Source: Paracoccaceae bacterium (GTDB lineage Bacteria > Pseudomonadota > Alphaproteobacteria > Rhodobacterales > Rhodobacteraceae). From it: a stretch of 43,979 bases of DNA. Each line of letters starts with the position of its first letter. The first letter of the stretch is position 1. The stretch spans positions 1 to 43,979 of the forward strand of contig JAJEBG010000026.1 of NCBI GenBank assembly GCA_022824005.1, in the 5' to 3' direction. A model generated the notes under the pieces. It did no database searches and had not been told where the DNA came from. It saw only the letters and a program-made list of their open reading frames with translations. Positions 1 to 8,244 of the stretch are shown in pieces. Made by a program: the position numbers and the translations under genes.

Positions 1-15
1 ATTGATAGAGTTATG

Positions 16-105
16 TGGCGGAGGAGGTGGGATTCGAACCCACGGTGGAGTTGCCCCCACGCCGGTTTTCAAGACCGGTACATTCGACCACTCTGTCACC
101 CCTCC
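16..105 (-). tRNA. tRNA-Ser (anticodon UGA)
   Basis: Read on the minus strand, this folds as a class II tRNA with a long variable arm. The acceptor stem GGAGGGG pairs with CTCCTCC, the T-arm contains GGTTCGAATCC, and the anticodon loop CTTGAAA gives UGA, so it decodes UCA and related serine codons. The discriminator is G (position 19) and the 3' CCA is encoded (16-18). Confidence 0.95.
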
Positions 106-115
106 GACTTATCAA

Positions 116-143
116 AGAATAAGCGTTAATGACCTAAAAGCAA
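116..143 (-). promoter_or_regulatory. Probable promoter of tRNA-Ser(UGA)
   Basis: On the minus strand, TTGCTT (143-138), a 16-base spacer and TATTCT (121-116) form a plausible sigma70-like promoter. Transcription would begin a few bases before the tRNA 5' end at 105. The -35 box is weak, so the assignment rests mainly on the -10 box and the position. Confidence 0.4.
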
Positions 144-233
144 TGCGCAAAGATCGCAACCTATGGAAACGAATTCGTCTTTGCAATTTTTGCCAATTGT
201 TGCAATATGAGGTCTCCACATCCAGGATTGATG

Positions 234-1418
234 ATGGCAAAAGATTTTTTTAAACTCATCACTTTTGTTTTCGTTTGGGGTCTTTTGAACCTTACGGCCG
301 TGGAAAGTGTGGCTTTCCAGACCTCAGGGAAAGCACTGATCGTTGTAGATTTTGATTCCAAACTTGTATTGGCTGAAAAGAATGCCGATGCGCCGTTGCC
401 GCCCGCCTCCATGTCAAAAATTATGACAGTCTACATGCTGTTCAACGCTTTGAAAGCGGGTCGCCTGTCATTGACAGATAAACTCCCTGTTTCCAGTGAG
501 GCCGCCGCATATGGTGGCTCCACGATGTTTCTAAAGGCTGGAGAACGGGTGAGTGTTGAAGACTTGATCCGTGGTGTAGTTGTCCTCTCTGGCAACGATG
601 CGAGTGCTGTGATTGCTGAAGCCCTATCGCCGGATGGGACTGAAGCTGGATTCGCGCGATTGATGACCGAACGGGGGCGCCAGTTGGGTCTCAGCCAATC
701 TACCTTCCGCAATTCAAATGGTTGGCCTGACCCAGACCACGCTATGAGCGTCCGAGATTTGGCAAAATTGACCGATATTATTATCACTGAACATCCAAAA
801 TTTTATACGTATTTTGCTGAGCAAGAATTCAATTTTGATAATCGGGCTCCGGCCAACAGCCGCAACCGAAATCCTTTGCTCAAACTGAACTTTGGGGCCG
901 ACGGTCTCAAGACAGGCTACACCAAGGCCGCGGGCTATGGAATCGTCGGCTCGGTAGTTAGGGACGATAGACGCGTCATCTTCGTTGTCACAGGATTGAA
1001 TAGTCGCGCTGTTCGAGCCAGCGAAGCCGAAAGAATTGCCAACTGGTACTTTGTACAATTCTCACGGGAGACGTTGTTTGAGCCCGGCGACATCGTCGCC
1101 AAAGTACCCGTTTGGATGGGCAAAGAACCCTTCCTCGACGTGACGGTCGAAAATCCCGCCAACGTTCTTATGGCGGTGTCTTCTACCAATGACGATATCC
1201 GTGCCAATGCCATTTTTGATCGCAGCATTGAAGCGCCCATCATTAAAGGGCAACAAGTGGGAAGATTGGAGGTTCAATTGACGAATTCCCCAGACCCTGT
1301 GGTCGTCCCATTGATTGCTAGTGAAAATATTGAAGCGGGAGGACTCATTGAGCGAGTCAAGACTGTCCTCAAGCTCTTTGTGACCAGAACGGGTCTTATT
1401 GAGCGATACATACGCTAA
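234..1418 (+). CDS. dacA: D-alanyl-D-alanine carboxypeptidase (PBP5/6 family)
   Basis: Penicillin-binding DD-carboxypeptidase that trims the terminal D-Ala from peptidoglycan stem peptides in the periplasm. The serine-enzyme motifs are all present: SMSK (nucleophile Ser), SGN and KTG. A C-terminal beta-rich PBP5_C-like domain and a terminal amphipathic stretch follow, as expected for membrane-anchored enzymes of about 390-400 residues. The N-terminus is a hydrophobic signal peptide. I chose ATG 234 because AGGA (224-227) lies six bases ahead; ATG at 207 or 231 would add only a few residues. The stop codon overlaps the tmk start by one base (TAATG), so the two genes are co-transcribed and probably translationally coupled. 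Confidence 0.93.
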   Translation: MAKDFFKLITFVFVWGLLNLTAVESVAFQTSGKALIVVDFDSKLVLAEKNADAPLPPASMSKIMTVYMLFNALKAGRLSLTDKLPVSSEAAAYGGSTMFLKAGERVSVEDLIRGVVVLSGNDASAVIAEALSPDGTEAGFARLMTERGRQLGLSQSTFRNSNGWPDPDHAMSVRDLAKLTDIIITEHPKFYTYFAEQEFNFDNRAPANSRNRNPLLKLNFGADGLKTGYTKAAGYGIVGSVVRDDRRVIFVVTGLNSRAVRASEAERIANWYFVQFSRETLFEPGDIVAKVPVWMGKEPFLDVTVENPANVLMAVSSTNDDIRANAIFDRSIEAPIIKGQQVGRLEVQLTNSPDPVVVPLIASENIEAGGLIERVKTVLKLFVTRTGLIERYIR

Positions 1419-2047
1419 TGGCGACAATAGGTGGTCAGTTAATTTCCATCGAAGGTATTGATGGAGCGGGTAAAACCAAACAAACTGAATTGTTGGCCGA
1501 GAAGTTGCGTCAAGATGGGGCGAAGGTCATCACCACCTTTGAGCCGGGAGGGGGCGACGACGGTGTGCTGCTGCGACAGTTGCTCGCTTCAAACGGGGCA
1601 CAAAAACAAAGAGGCGATTGGGGCCCGGAGACTGAAGCCCTGCTGTTTACCGCGGCGCGCCGCCACCATTTGGATACCTGTATCCTACCAGCGATGCGCC
1701 AGGGTAAGGTTGTAATTACTGACCGATTTGCTGACTCGACGCGGGTTTATCAGGGATTTGGCAATCCAAGATTGCAACTCAAAATCAATCAGCTTCATGA
1801 ATTGATGATTGGTATTGAACCTGATTGGACTTTCATTATCGACATTCCGGCTCAACTGGCCGTATCGCGGGTCACCGAGAGAAGCGGCGGCGACGCGCGG
1901 CTTGAGGCTTTTGGAGAACAACTCGAAGAGTTGCGTCAAGACTTTATTACGCTTGGCAGGCGGCACGAAGAGCGCTGTCGCATTGTCGATGGCAACCGCC
2001 CAGTAAACGTAATTGCCAATGAGATTTTCGAAATTGTGCGCGGGTGA
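1418..2047 (+). CDS. tmk: Thymidylate kinase
   Basis: Phosphorylates dTMP to dTDP with ATP in the cytoplasm, an essential step in dTTP synthesis. Residues 12-19 form the P-loop (GIDGAGKT), a FEPGG segment corresponds to the dTMP-binding DR(X)-type region, and DRFADSTRVYQG is the conserved dTMP-binding and catalytic segment. The length of 209 residues is normal. The start overlaps the dacA stop and the end overlaps holB by four bases (GTGA), so it sits in the middle of a coupled operon. Confidence 0.95.
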   Translation: MATIGGQLISIEGIDGAGKTKQTELLAEKLRQDGAKVITTFEPGGGDDGVLLRQLLASNGAQKQRGDWGPETEALLFTAARRHHLDTCILPAMRQGKVVITDRFADSTRVYQGFGNPRLQLKINQLHELMIGIEPDWTFIIDIPAQLAVSRVTERSGGDARLEAFGEQLEELRQDFITLGRRHEERCRIVDGNRPVNVIANEIFEIVRG

Positions 2048-3177
2048 ATGCTTTGAATGAATTGTCGGACATCGAGTCTGATTGCTTGGCCGAGGATGTC
2101 CCGCACCCCCGACTCACCGAGCATCTCTATGGACAAAGCGCGGCTGAAGATGTGTTTCTTTCGGCCGTTCGAAGTCAGAGAATACTCCATGCGTGGCTTG
2201 TGAGCGGGCCCCGTGGATGTGGCAAGGCGACATTGGCTTGGCGAATCTGCAAGTTTCTCATGGTCCGGGCCCACAAAATCCATCATGGCGAGGAGAATGG
2301 GAATCCCTCCAGCCTTGATGTCGACCCTGAACACCCTGTCGCACGACGTATCAAAGCGTTGACAGAGCCTAGTCTCTCATTGGTCAGACGACCGTACGAT
2401 GCGGATCGAAAACGGATCAAAACACAAATCACGGTCACAGAAATTCGCCAACTCGGTGATCAATTCGCGCTTTCACCCGCCGGTGGGCAGCCGCTTATTG
2501 CCATCATTGACGCGGCTGATGACATGAACAACTTCGCCGCCAATGCCCTCCTGAAATTATTGGAGGAGCCCCCCAACAACGCCTTCATGTTTTTGATCAG
2601 CCATTCACCGGCTCAACTCTTGCCAACCATCCGAAGCCGCTGTGGTTTTTTGCACTGCCAACCCCTCGATCGGGGAAACCTGACTCGCGCCGTCGAAGGG
2701 GCGGGATTTTCTCTTGGAGAAGACGCCGAAGCCGCTGCTGAACTCGCCGGTGGCTCGGCCGGCATGGCCATCCAACTCCAAGCCAATGAAGGGCTAGAAA
2801 TCTATCGGAATTTAATCTCAATCGCCAAGATGATGCCAAATCTGGCTTGGCACAAGGCTTTCAAATTTGCCTCCGATTGCGCCATCAGAGGTTCAGAGAT
2901 TCAATATAACACGAGTTTGATGTCGATCTTGATGTTGGTTTCACGAATCACAAAAATATCCGTCGGATTGAATTTGGGCCAAGCGGTTGAAGGTGAACAG
3001 GAATGCCTATCAAGGTTAAGCAAATTGGCGACGCCCCAACATTGGACGGAACTTCAACTTCGCTTGTCGGAACAATCTGAACATGCCAAACAAGTCAACC
3101 TTGATTCTGTGTCTGTTGTCTTGGATATGCTGCTTTCCATCAACGGTTTGATTACGTCAAATAATCGGGCCCGTTAG
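2044..3177 (+). CDS. holB: DNA polymerase III subunit delta'
   Basis: Clamp-loader subunit of the replicative polymerase, an AAA+ fold protein that works with delta and tau/gamma to load the beta sliding clamp. The sequence shows a Walker-A-like GPRGCGKAT, the segment NALLKLLEEPP, and the SRC motif (TIRSRC) typical of clamp loaders. At 377 residues it has the longer alphaproteobacterial form. It starts at GTG 2044, inside the tmk stop. In related genomes I recall metG following holB; here tatD follows after a few bases. Confidence 0.92.
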   Translation: MNALNELSDIESDCLAEDVPHPRLTEHLYGQSAAEDVFLSAVRSQRILHAWLVSGPRGCGKATLAWRICKFLMVRAHKIHHGEENGNPSSLDVDPEHPVARRIKALTEPSLSLVRRPYDADRKRIKTQITVTEIRQLGDQFALSPAGGQPLIAIIDAADDMNNFAANALLKLLEEPPNNAFMFLISHSPAQLLPTIRSRCGFLHCQPLDRGNLTRAVEGAGFSLGEDAEAAAELAGGSAGMAIQLQANEGLEIYRNLISIAKMMPNLAWHKAFKFASDCAIRGSEIQYNTSLMSILMLVSRITKISVGLNLGQAVEGEQECLSRLSKLATPQHWTELQLRLSEQSEHAKQVNLDSVSVVLDMLLSINGLITSNNRAR

Positions 3178-3211
3178 GCATCTATTGATGAATAAAGAAG
3201 GTCGAAAATTT

Positions 3212-4000
3212 ATGGTGGATAGTCATTGCCATCTGGACTTTCCAGTTTTTGCCGATGATCTGGCTGAGGTGATTGAGCGAGCGTCAGAAGCGGGGGTTCA
3301 GCGGATGCTCACCATCTGCACCTCGCTAGGGGAATTCGAGACCGTCGCCGCCATCGCCGAGAGATTCCCGTCGGTATTTTTTGCTGCCGGAACACATCCG
3401 CACAAGGTCGGCGAAGATCCGTTGATCTCTATCGACCAATTGATCAAACTTTCAGCCCATCCCAAAATGGTGGGGATTGGCGAAACCGGACTTGATTATC
3501 ACTACACAAGAGAACTCGAAGAGAGACAAAAACAGAGTTTAACAATTCATATCGCGGCCGCGCGGCAAACCGGCCTCCCTCTGATCATCCACTCTCGTGA
3601 GGCCGATCAAGATATGGCCGAGATACTGAACCAAGAATATGCCAAGGGTAAGTTTCACTGTGTCATGCATTGTTTTTCGTCAGGCCCAGAACTAGCTCGC
3701 GCTGCGTCCCGTCTCGGATTCTATCTTTCGATATCGGGTATCGCGACTTTTCGAAACGCCGAAAGTCTACGCACGGTGATTGCTCAAACTCCAATTGATC
3801 AGGTGTTGATTGAGACCGATTCACCTTACCTCGCGCCTGAACCCTATCGAGGGAAGCGCAATGAGCCGGCGTATGTCGCTAAGATGGCCGAAGTCGGTGC
3901 TCAGATTTTTGGCCTGTCAAGAGATGAGTTTGCCGCTCGCACAACGGCGAATTTCGACCGATTGTTTAGCAAAGCTAAAATAGACCATTGGCCGAGTTAG
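3212..4000 (+). CDS. tatD: TatD family metal-dependent hydrolase (DNase)
   Basis: TIM-barrel metal-dependent hydrolase of the amidohydrolase superfamily, with reported 3'-5' DNase activity in characterised TatD proteins. Metal-binding motifs are visible: DSHCHLD at the N-terminus, GETGLDYHY, PLIIHSREAD, HCFSSG and the late ETDSPYLAPEP. The start at ATG 3212 is preferred over TTG 3185 or ATG 3188, because GAAGG lies about ten bases upstream and the family characteristically begins with M-V-D-S-H-C-H. It overlaps the next gene by 13 bases, which suggests coupled translation. Confidence 0.93.
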   Translation: MVDSHCHLDFPVFADDLAEVIERASEAGVQRMLTICTSLGEFETVAAIAERFPSVFFAAGTHPHKVGEDPLISIDQLIKLSAHPKMVGIGETGLDYHYTRELEERQKQSLTIHIAAARQTGLPLIIHSREADQDMAEILNQEYAKGKFHCVMHCFSSGPELARAASRLGFYLSISGIATFRNAESLRTVIAQTPIDQVLIETDSPYLAPEPYRGKRNEPAYVAKMAEVGAQIFGLSRDEFAARTTANFDRLFSKAKIDHWPS

Positions 4001-4791
4001 TCTTTAGAATATTGGGCTGTGGCTCATCGGGCGGTGTCCCAAGAATCGGTGGCAATTGGGGGGAATGTGATCCTTCAAATCCTCGTAATCGGCGAACTCG
4101 TTGCTCAATGCTGGTGAGTCTTTTGAATCAATCGACGTCCACCAATATCCTCATCGATTCCTCACCTGATCTCCGGCAACAACTTCTTGATGCCAATATC
4201 GGCCTCCTGGATGGCGTATTCTACACCCATGCGCATGCTGACCATGTCAATGGAATTGATGATTTGCGGATGATTTATCTGAATCGGGGAGAACGCCTCC
4301 CCGTCTGGGCCGACGCCTCGACCGGACAGGAACTCATACAGCGTTTTGGCTACGCCTTTGCTCGTCCGCCGGGTAGCCCCTATGAGCCCATTTTGGAATT
4401 GAACACAATTAACGGTTCCGCGACCGTTAACGGAGCCGCTGGCCCCATCACGCTCATACCCTTTCCGGTCAAGCATGGCACCATCATGAGCAAAGGCTTT
4501 ATCATCAATTCCGTGGCGTATTCGCCCGATGCATCGGCGATTGATGAAGCCACGTGGGGACGACTCCATGATCTTGATTGCTGGATCGTTGACGCTCTCA
4601 GGCGCACCCCCCATAGTTCACATACACATCTCGAGCAGACATTGCAGTGGATTAAGCGCGCCAAACCAAGACGTGCCATCTTGACCAACATGCACATTGA
4701 TCTTGATTACAAAACGGTGCTCAAAGAAACCCCTGCGCATGTCGAGCCGGCTTACGATGGACTTGAAATACGTTACGAGATTCCTCTTTGA
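3988..4791 (+). CDS. MBL-fold metallo-hydrolase (PhnP-like)
   Basis: Metallo-beta-lactamase fold hydrolase. It begins with the family signature LGCGSSGGVPRIG and carries the zinc or manganese motif THAHADH (HxHxDH), with further metal-ligand histidines later (PVKHG, TNMHIDLD). PhnP-like relatives are phosphodiesterases for cyclic nucleotide or ribose phosphates; the substrate here is unknown. It starts at TTG 3988 within the end of tatD and its stop overlaps the next gene's start. The pairing of tatD with this hydrolase is a recurring alphaproteobacterial arrangement (recollection). Confidence 0.88.
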   Translation: MAELVFRILGCGSSGGVPRIGGNWGECDPSNPRNRRTRCSMLVSLLNQSTSTNILIDSSPDLRQQLLDANIGLLDGVFYTHAHADHVNGIDDLRMIYLNRGERLPVWADASTGQELIQRFGYAFARPPGSPYEPILELNTINGSATVNGAAGPITLIPFPVKHGTIMSKGFIINSVAYSPDASAIDEATWGRLHDLDCWIVDALRRTPHSSHTHLEQTLQWIKRAKPRRAILTNMHIDLDYKTVLKETPAHVEPAYDGLEIRYEIPL

Positions 4792-5723
4792 CCATTCTCT
4801 TTGAAGTGACCACGCCGGTCTTTTTATTGATTGGGGCCGGTGCTTTGTTGGTGGCACTTGGTGTTTTCAGCGACCAACATATTCAGGGAATCATGAATTA
4901 TTCGCAAGGATTCGCGATTCCGTGTCTCCTCTTCTTTGCCATCTTTCGTATGAATTTGGCGATCGGTCTCCAACCGCAATATATCATTTCTTTCTATATT
5001 GGCTCGGTCACTTGTTTTTTGTGCGGTCTGCTTGGATGTCGTTTTTTGTTCTCTCGTGACTGGGAAGATTCCATTGTGGTTGGATTCACAGCGCTCTTTG
5101 GCAATACCGTCTTGCTAGGTTTGTCGATAATTGAACGTGCCTATGGCGGCCTGACGCTTGAAGCGACATTTGCGCTTGTCTCGCTGCATGCGCCTTTCTG
5201 TTATTTTGTGGGAATCACCGCCATGGAAGTGGTGAGAGCCGATAGCCCAAGTGTTGTGTTGACAATGCGCAAAGTGGGCCGAGCGATCTTTAGTAATGCA
5301 TTGATGCGCGGGATATTGTTGGGCTTTGCTTTCAATATTCTCGCCATTCCCCTACCCCATGTGGCCATTGATGCCTTGGAAATGATTTCGGCGAGCGCAC
5401 TACCCGCGGCGCTCTTCGCTCTCGGCGGTGTGATCGTCCGTTATCGACCCCGAGGCGATGTTCGACTGATCTTGTTTATCTGTATCATCTCACTCGGCCT
5501 CCACCCGATTGTAACATGGATTTTCTCGGTCTCAATCTATCAACTCGACCTTGACCTCGTCCGCAGCGCGGTGATCACGTCAGCTATGGCGCCCGGAGTC
5601 AACGCCTATATCTTTTCAAGCCTCTATGGACGCTCTGAACAGGTGGTGGCGAGTTCTGTCTTGATTGCCACAGCTTTCTCAATCATCACCGCTTCAGCCT
5701 GGCTCTTTCTTCTGGCAGGATGA
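4788..5723 (+). CDS. AEC (auxin efflux carrier) family transporter
   Basis: Integral membrane protein of 311 residues with about ten hydrophobic segments in two halves, matching the AEC/BASS-like fold used for export or uptake of small organic anions. Supporting segments are the N-terminal APIFxLIxxG-like pattern (TPVFLLIGAGALLVALG) and the C-terminal helix pair around MAPGVNAYIFSSLYG. The start is a TTG that overlaps the preceding stop (TTGA), so it is probably co-translated with the MBL hydrolase. It is the last gene of the plus-strand run and converges on the ABC permease gene 12 bases away. The substrate cannot be predicted. Confidence 0.85.
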   Translation: MTILFEVTTPVFLLIGAGALLVALGVFSDQHIQGIMNYSQGFAIPCLLFFAIFRMNLAIGLQPQYIISFYIGSVTCFLCGLLGCRFLFSRDWEDSIVVGFTALFGNTVLLGLSIIERAYGGLTLEATFALVSLHAPFCYFVGITAMEVVRADSPSVVLTMRKVGRAIFSNALMRGILLGFAFNILAIPLPHVAIDALEMISASALPAALFALGGVIVRYRPRGDVRLILFICIISLGLHPIVTWIFSVSIYQLDLDLVRSAVITSAMAPGVNAYIFSSLYGRSEQVVASSVLIATAFSIITASAWLFLLAG

Positions 5724-5734
5724 CCCCCGCTGAT

Positions 5735-6592
5735 TTAGGCGGCGCTGACTCCGCGTAGCCGTTCTGAGCGGCGACGGAGCAATTCGACTGTCGTCAAAAG
5801 CAAGATGGATAGAGTCACGAGAACGGTGGCCACCGCCAAAATGGTGGGGCTGATTTGCTCTCGCAGACCATTGAACATCTCCCAAGGCATGGTCTTTAAA
5901 CTGGCCGAGCCGACAAAAAGAACAACCACCACTTCATCAAAAGAGGTTATAAAGGCAAACAACCCCCCGGAGATCACCCCTGGCAAGATTAATGGCATTT
6001 GCACCTTAAAGAACGTCCTGACAGGTCCGGCCCCGAGATTCGCCGAAGCGCGTGTCAAACTCTTGTCAAAGCTGACCAAGGTCGCGGTGACCGTAATGAT
6101 GACAAACGGAATGCCGAGAGCCGCGTGCGCCAAAACCACGCCAATATAGGTACCCTGCAAACCGATACGGGAGTAGAAAAAATACATGCCGGCGGCCGAA
6201 ATAATCAGCGGCACAATCATGGGGGAAATCAATACGGCCATAATGACCTTACGATAAGGGACATGGCTTTGAGAGAGACCAATAGCCGCCAACGTGCCAA
6301 ACGTGACCGCTAGCAGTGTTGCCATGGGAGCAATTCGGAACGAATTGTAGGTGGCCAAATGCCAATCCGAATTGAAAAAGAAATCTCGATAATGTTTGAG
6401 GGAATAACCTTCCGCCTCGAGTCGCAGCATTTCCGGTGAAAAAGTAAAATAGTCACCGGCATTGAAACTCAAAGGCAATATGACGAGGATGGGGAACATC
6501 AGAAAAACAAACACTAGGCCACAGAAGAGGCGGAATCCATAATACCAGATGCGTTCGTAAAGGCTGGTATAGGTTGGAAAAGTCTTAAACAT
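5735..6592 (-). CDS. Polyamine-type ABC transporter permease (PotC-like)
   Basis: Inner-membrane permease of a spermidine/putrescine-type importer. Six hydrophobic segments are visible, and the cytoplasmic EAA loop that docks to the ATPase reads ASANLGAGPVRTFFKVQMP. The length (about 285 residues) is normal for the PotC/YdcV group. The ATG at 6592 is taken as the start; a GTG at 6595 lies immediately before it, and both directly follow the stop of the upstream permease, so the two are translationally coupled. It is the last gene of the operon ATPase-binding protein-PotB-like-PotC-like. The substrate (polyamine or another small cation) is inferred from family only. Confidence 0.9.
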   Translation of the reverse strand: MFKTFPTYTSLYERIWYYGFRLFCGLVFVFLMFPILVILPLSFNAGDYFTFSPEMLRLEAEGYSLKHYRDFFFNSDWHLATYNSFRIAPMATLLAVTFGTLAAIGLSQSHVPYRKVIMAVLISPMIVPLIISAAGMYFFYSRIGLQGTYIGVVLAHAALGIPFVIITVTATLVSFDKSLTRASANLGAGPVRTFFKVQMPLILPGVISGGLFAFITSFDEVVVVLFVGSASLKTMPWEMFNGLREQISPTILAVATVLVTLSILLLTTVELLRRRSERLRGVSAA

Positions 6593-6595
6593 CAC

Positions 6596-8146
6596 TTAGC
6601 CCAGTTTGACATTGTCAATTCCAACAATGCGGTCGTAGACCCAATAGAGGATGAGGACCGCGACGAGCAGAAGCGTGCCCAAAGCGGCACCTAGACCCCA
6701 ATTCAAAGACGATGAGATATGGTAGGCGATGCGGTTGGATATAAAGGTTCCCTTCACTCCACCCACAAGTTCTGGCGTGATATAGTATCCGACGGCAAGG
6801 ATAAAAACGAGAACTGAGCCGGCCCCTATTCCCGGTAAGGATTGCGGAAAATAGACGCGCCAGAAGGCGGTAAAAGGCGTTGCCCCAAGTGACCTTGCGG
6901 CGCGGATATACGACGGAGGTATGGTCTTCATCACCGAATAGAGGGGCAATATCATGAATGGCAGAAGGATGTGACTCATGGCGACAATCGTCCCGAACTG
7001 GTTATTGATCATGACAAGCCGAGCCGCGTCGTCAACCAATCCGATCGTGACGAGAATATCATTGATGACCCCCTCTTGTTGAAGAAGCACCTTCCACGCT
7101 GAGGTTCGCACCAGAAGCGATGTCCAAAAGGGAAGCAAAACCAAGATCAAAAGAAGGTTGGCCTTTCGCAGGGGCAAATGAGCCAGAAGGTAGGCGACAG
7201 GATATCCGAGAAGAATACAAAGCACTGTGATCGTCAGCGACATGACGGCGGTGCGGACAAAGAGAACGAGATAAATCCTTTCCGACTGATCACGCCGTTC
7301 AACTCCATCAATTCCTCGCTTCAAATCGACAGCATTAAGGAAATAACCGTCTGTGTAACGAGGAGAAAATGTCTTGATTGTCTTCCAAAGATTGACGTCT
7401 CCCCAATTCTTATCAAATTCGATAAACATGTGTTTGATCGATGAAGTCGACAACTGATCGATATCAGCGTGAGCTGTTCGCAATGAGTCAATCCCAAGGT
7501 CAGACACTTTGTCATTGGCCAACGTTGAAAGATCAGACGCGAGCGCGACGAAGACAAAATCGTCGGGCGTTATAATTTGATCGCTTGAGAAATCCGTTTG
7601 CCAAGTGCGGAATGCACTCGCGGAACTTGGGAGCGCGGCTGAAATCCTTGGGTTAGAGAATAGCTGTTCTAGATAACCCGTATCCCCCCAATTTTCATCT
7701 TGGTGAATGAAATAGTTGCTATAAGGCTCGGTATTAAAACTTCGGAGACCGCGGCCTACTCGACGGAACGACGAGGATATTCCAGCCGCTTCATAGTTGA
7801 GTCGAGAGCCAACACGCGTCTGCGTGCGTCTCTTGACGGCGATGGTCAGATCAACAAGAAGATTTCGGTAAACATTTTCATGAGGGAGATCGTCAACTCC
7901 CTGCGAATTCCAGTCTTTTATTGCCGCGGATGTCCGAGGAAGAATGTCTGAGACAATACCATTCTCCACCGATCGGAAGAGCATATCAGCGATCGGCATA
8001 ACGAAGGTGATAAGCACAAAGGCAAGAAGAGGGGCAATCAGCAACAACGCCCGCATTTTCTGCCATCTCAGTGACCGCCGCAGCCGCCGCCGCAAACGGA
8101 CCCCGTCGGGAATTTGATTGACTTTGATTTCTGCAGAAAGACTCAA
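6596..8146 (-). CDS. Polyamine-type ABC transporter permease (PotB-like) with enlarged periplasmic domain
   Basis: Second inner-membrane permease of the importer. A basic N-terminus (RLRRRLRRSLRW) precedes TM1, then about 230 mostly polar residues lie outside the membrane before the remaining five TM helices and the EAA loop (RAARSLGATPFTAFWRVYFP). PotB proteins are usually about 275-300 residues, and the alphaproteobacterial long form about 410-420 from memory, so about 516 is unusually long. The extra length looks like a tandem copy of the periplasmic insertion: both halves have an LP-x-x-A-x-x-W start, a DL segment and an NWGD end. TTG 8197 would give 17 more residues but lies inside a strong stem-loop; TTG 8146 is preferred. 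Confidence 0.85.
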   Translation of the reverse strand: MSLSAEIKVNQIPDGVRLRRRLRRSLRWQKMRALLLIAPLLAFVLITFVMPIADMLFRSVENGIVSDILPRTSAAIKDWNSQGVDDLPHENVYRNLLVDLTIAVKRRTQTRVGSRLNYEAAGISSSFRRVGRGLRSFNTEPYSNYFIHQDENWGDTGYLEQLFSNPRISAALPSSASAFRTWQTDFSSDQIITPDDFVFVALASDLSTLANDKVSDLGIDSLRTAHADIDQLSTSSIKHMFIEFDKNWGDVNLWKTIKTFSPRYTDGYFLNAVDLKRGIDGVERRDQSERIYLVLFVRTAVMSLTITVLCILLGYPVAYLLAHLPLRKANLLLILVLLPFWTSLLVRTSAWKVLLQQEGVINDILVTIGLVDDAARLVMINNQFGTIVAMSHILLPFMILPLYSVMKTIPPSYIRAARSLGATPFTAFWRVYFPQSLPGIGAGSVLVFILAVGYYITPELVGGVKGTFISNRIAYHISSSLNWGLGAALGTLLLVAVLILYWVYDRIVGIDNVKLG

Positions 8147-8180
8147 AACGAACCCAACTGCCTTATATCCCTGATTATAC

Positions 8181-8219
8181 TTGGAGGGCCATCGCAAAAA
8201 CCGATCGATAGCCCTCCAA
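8181..8219 (-). promoter_or_regulatory. Intercistronic stem-loop between binding-protein and permease genes
   Basis: A perfect 9-base inverted repeat (TTGGAGGGC at 8181-8189, GCCCTCCAA at 8211-8219) encloses a 21-base loop. It sits just after the binding-protein stop and before the permease. No U-tract follows, so it is more likely an mRNA-stabilising or processing hairpin that keeps binding-protein transcript levels above those of the permeases than a terminator. Confidence 0.6.
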
Positions 8220-8244
8220 AAATCTTTTTAACTCTTGATTAACC

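Noticed and set aside
2-253. Short protein-like frame over the left end
   Set aside because: It is the antisense of tRNA-Ser(UGA) translated; the repeated glycine pattern is a tRNA artefact.
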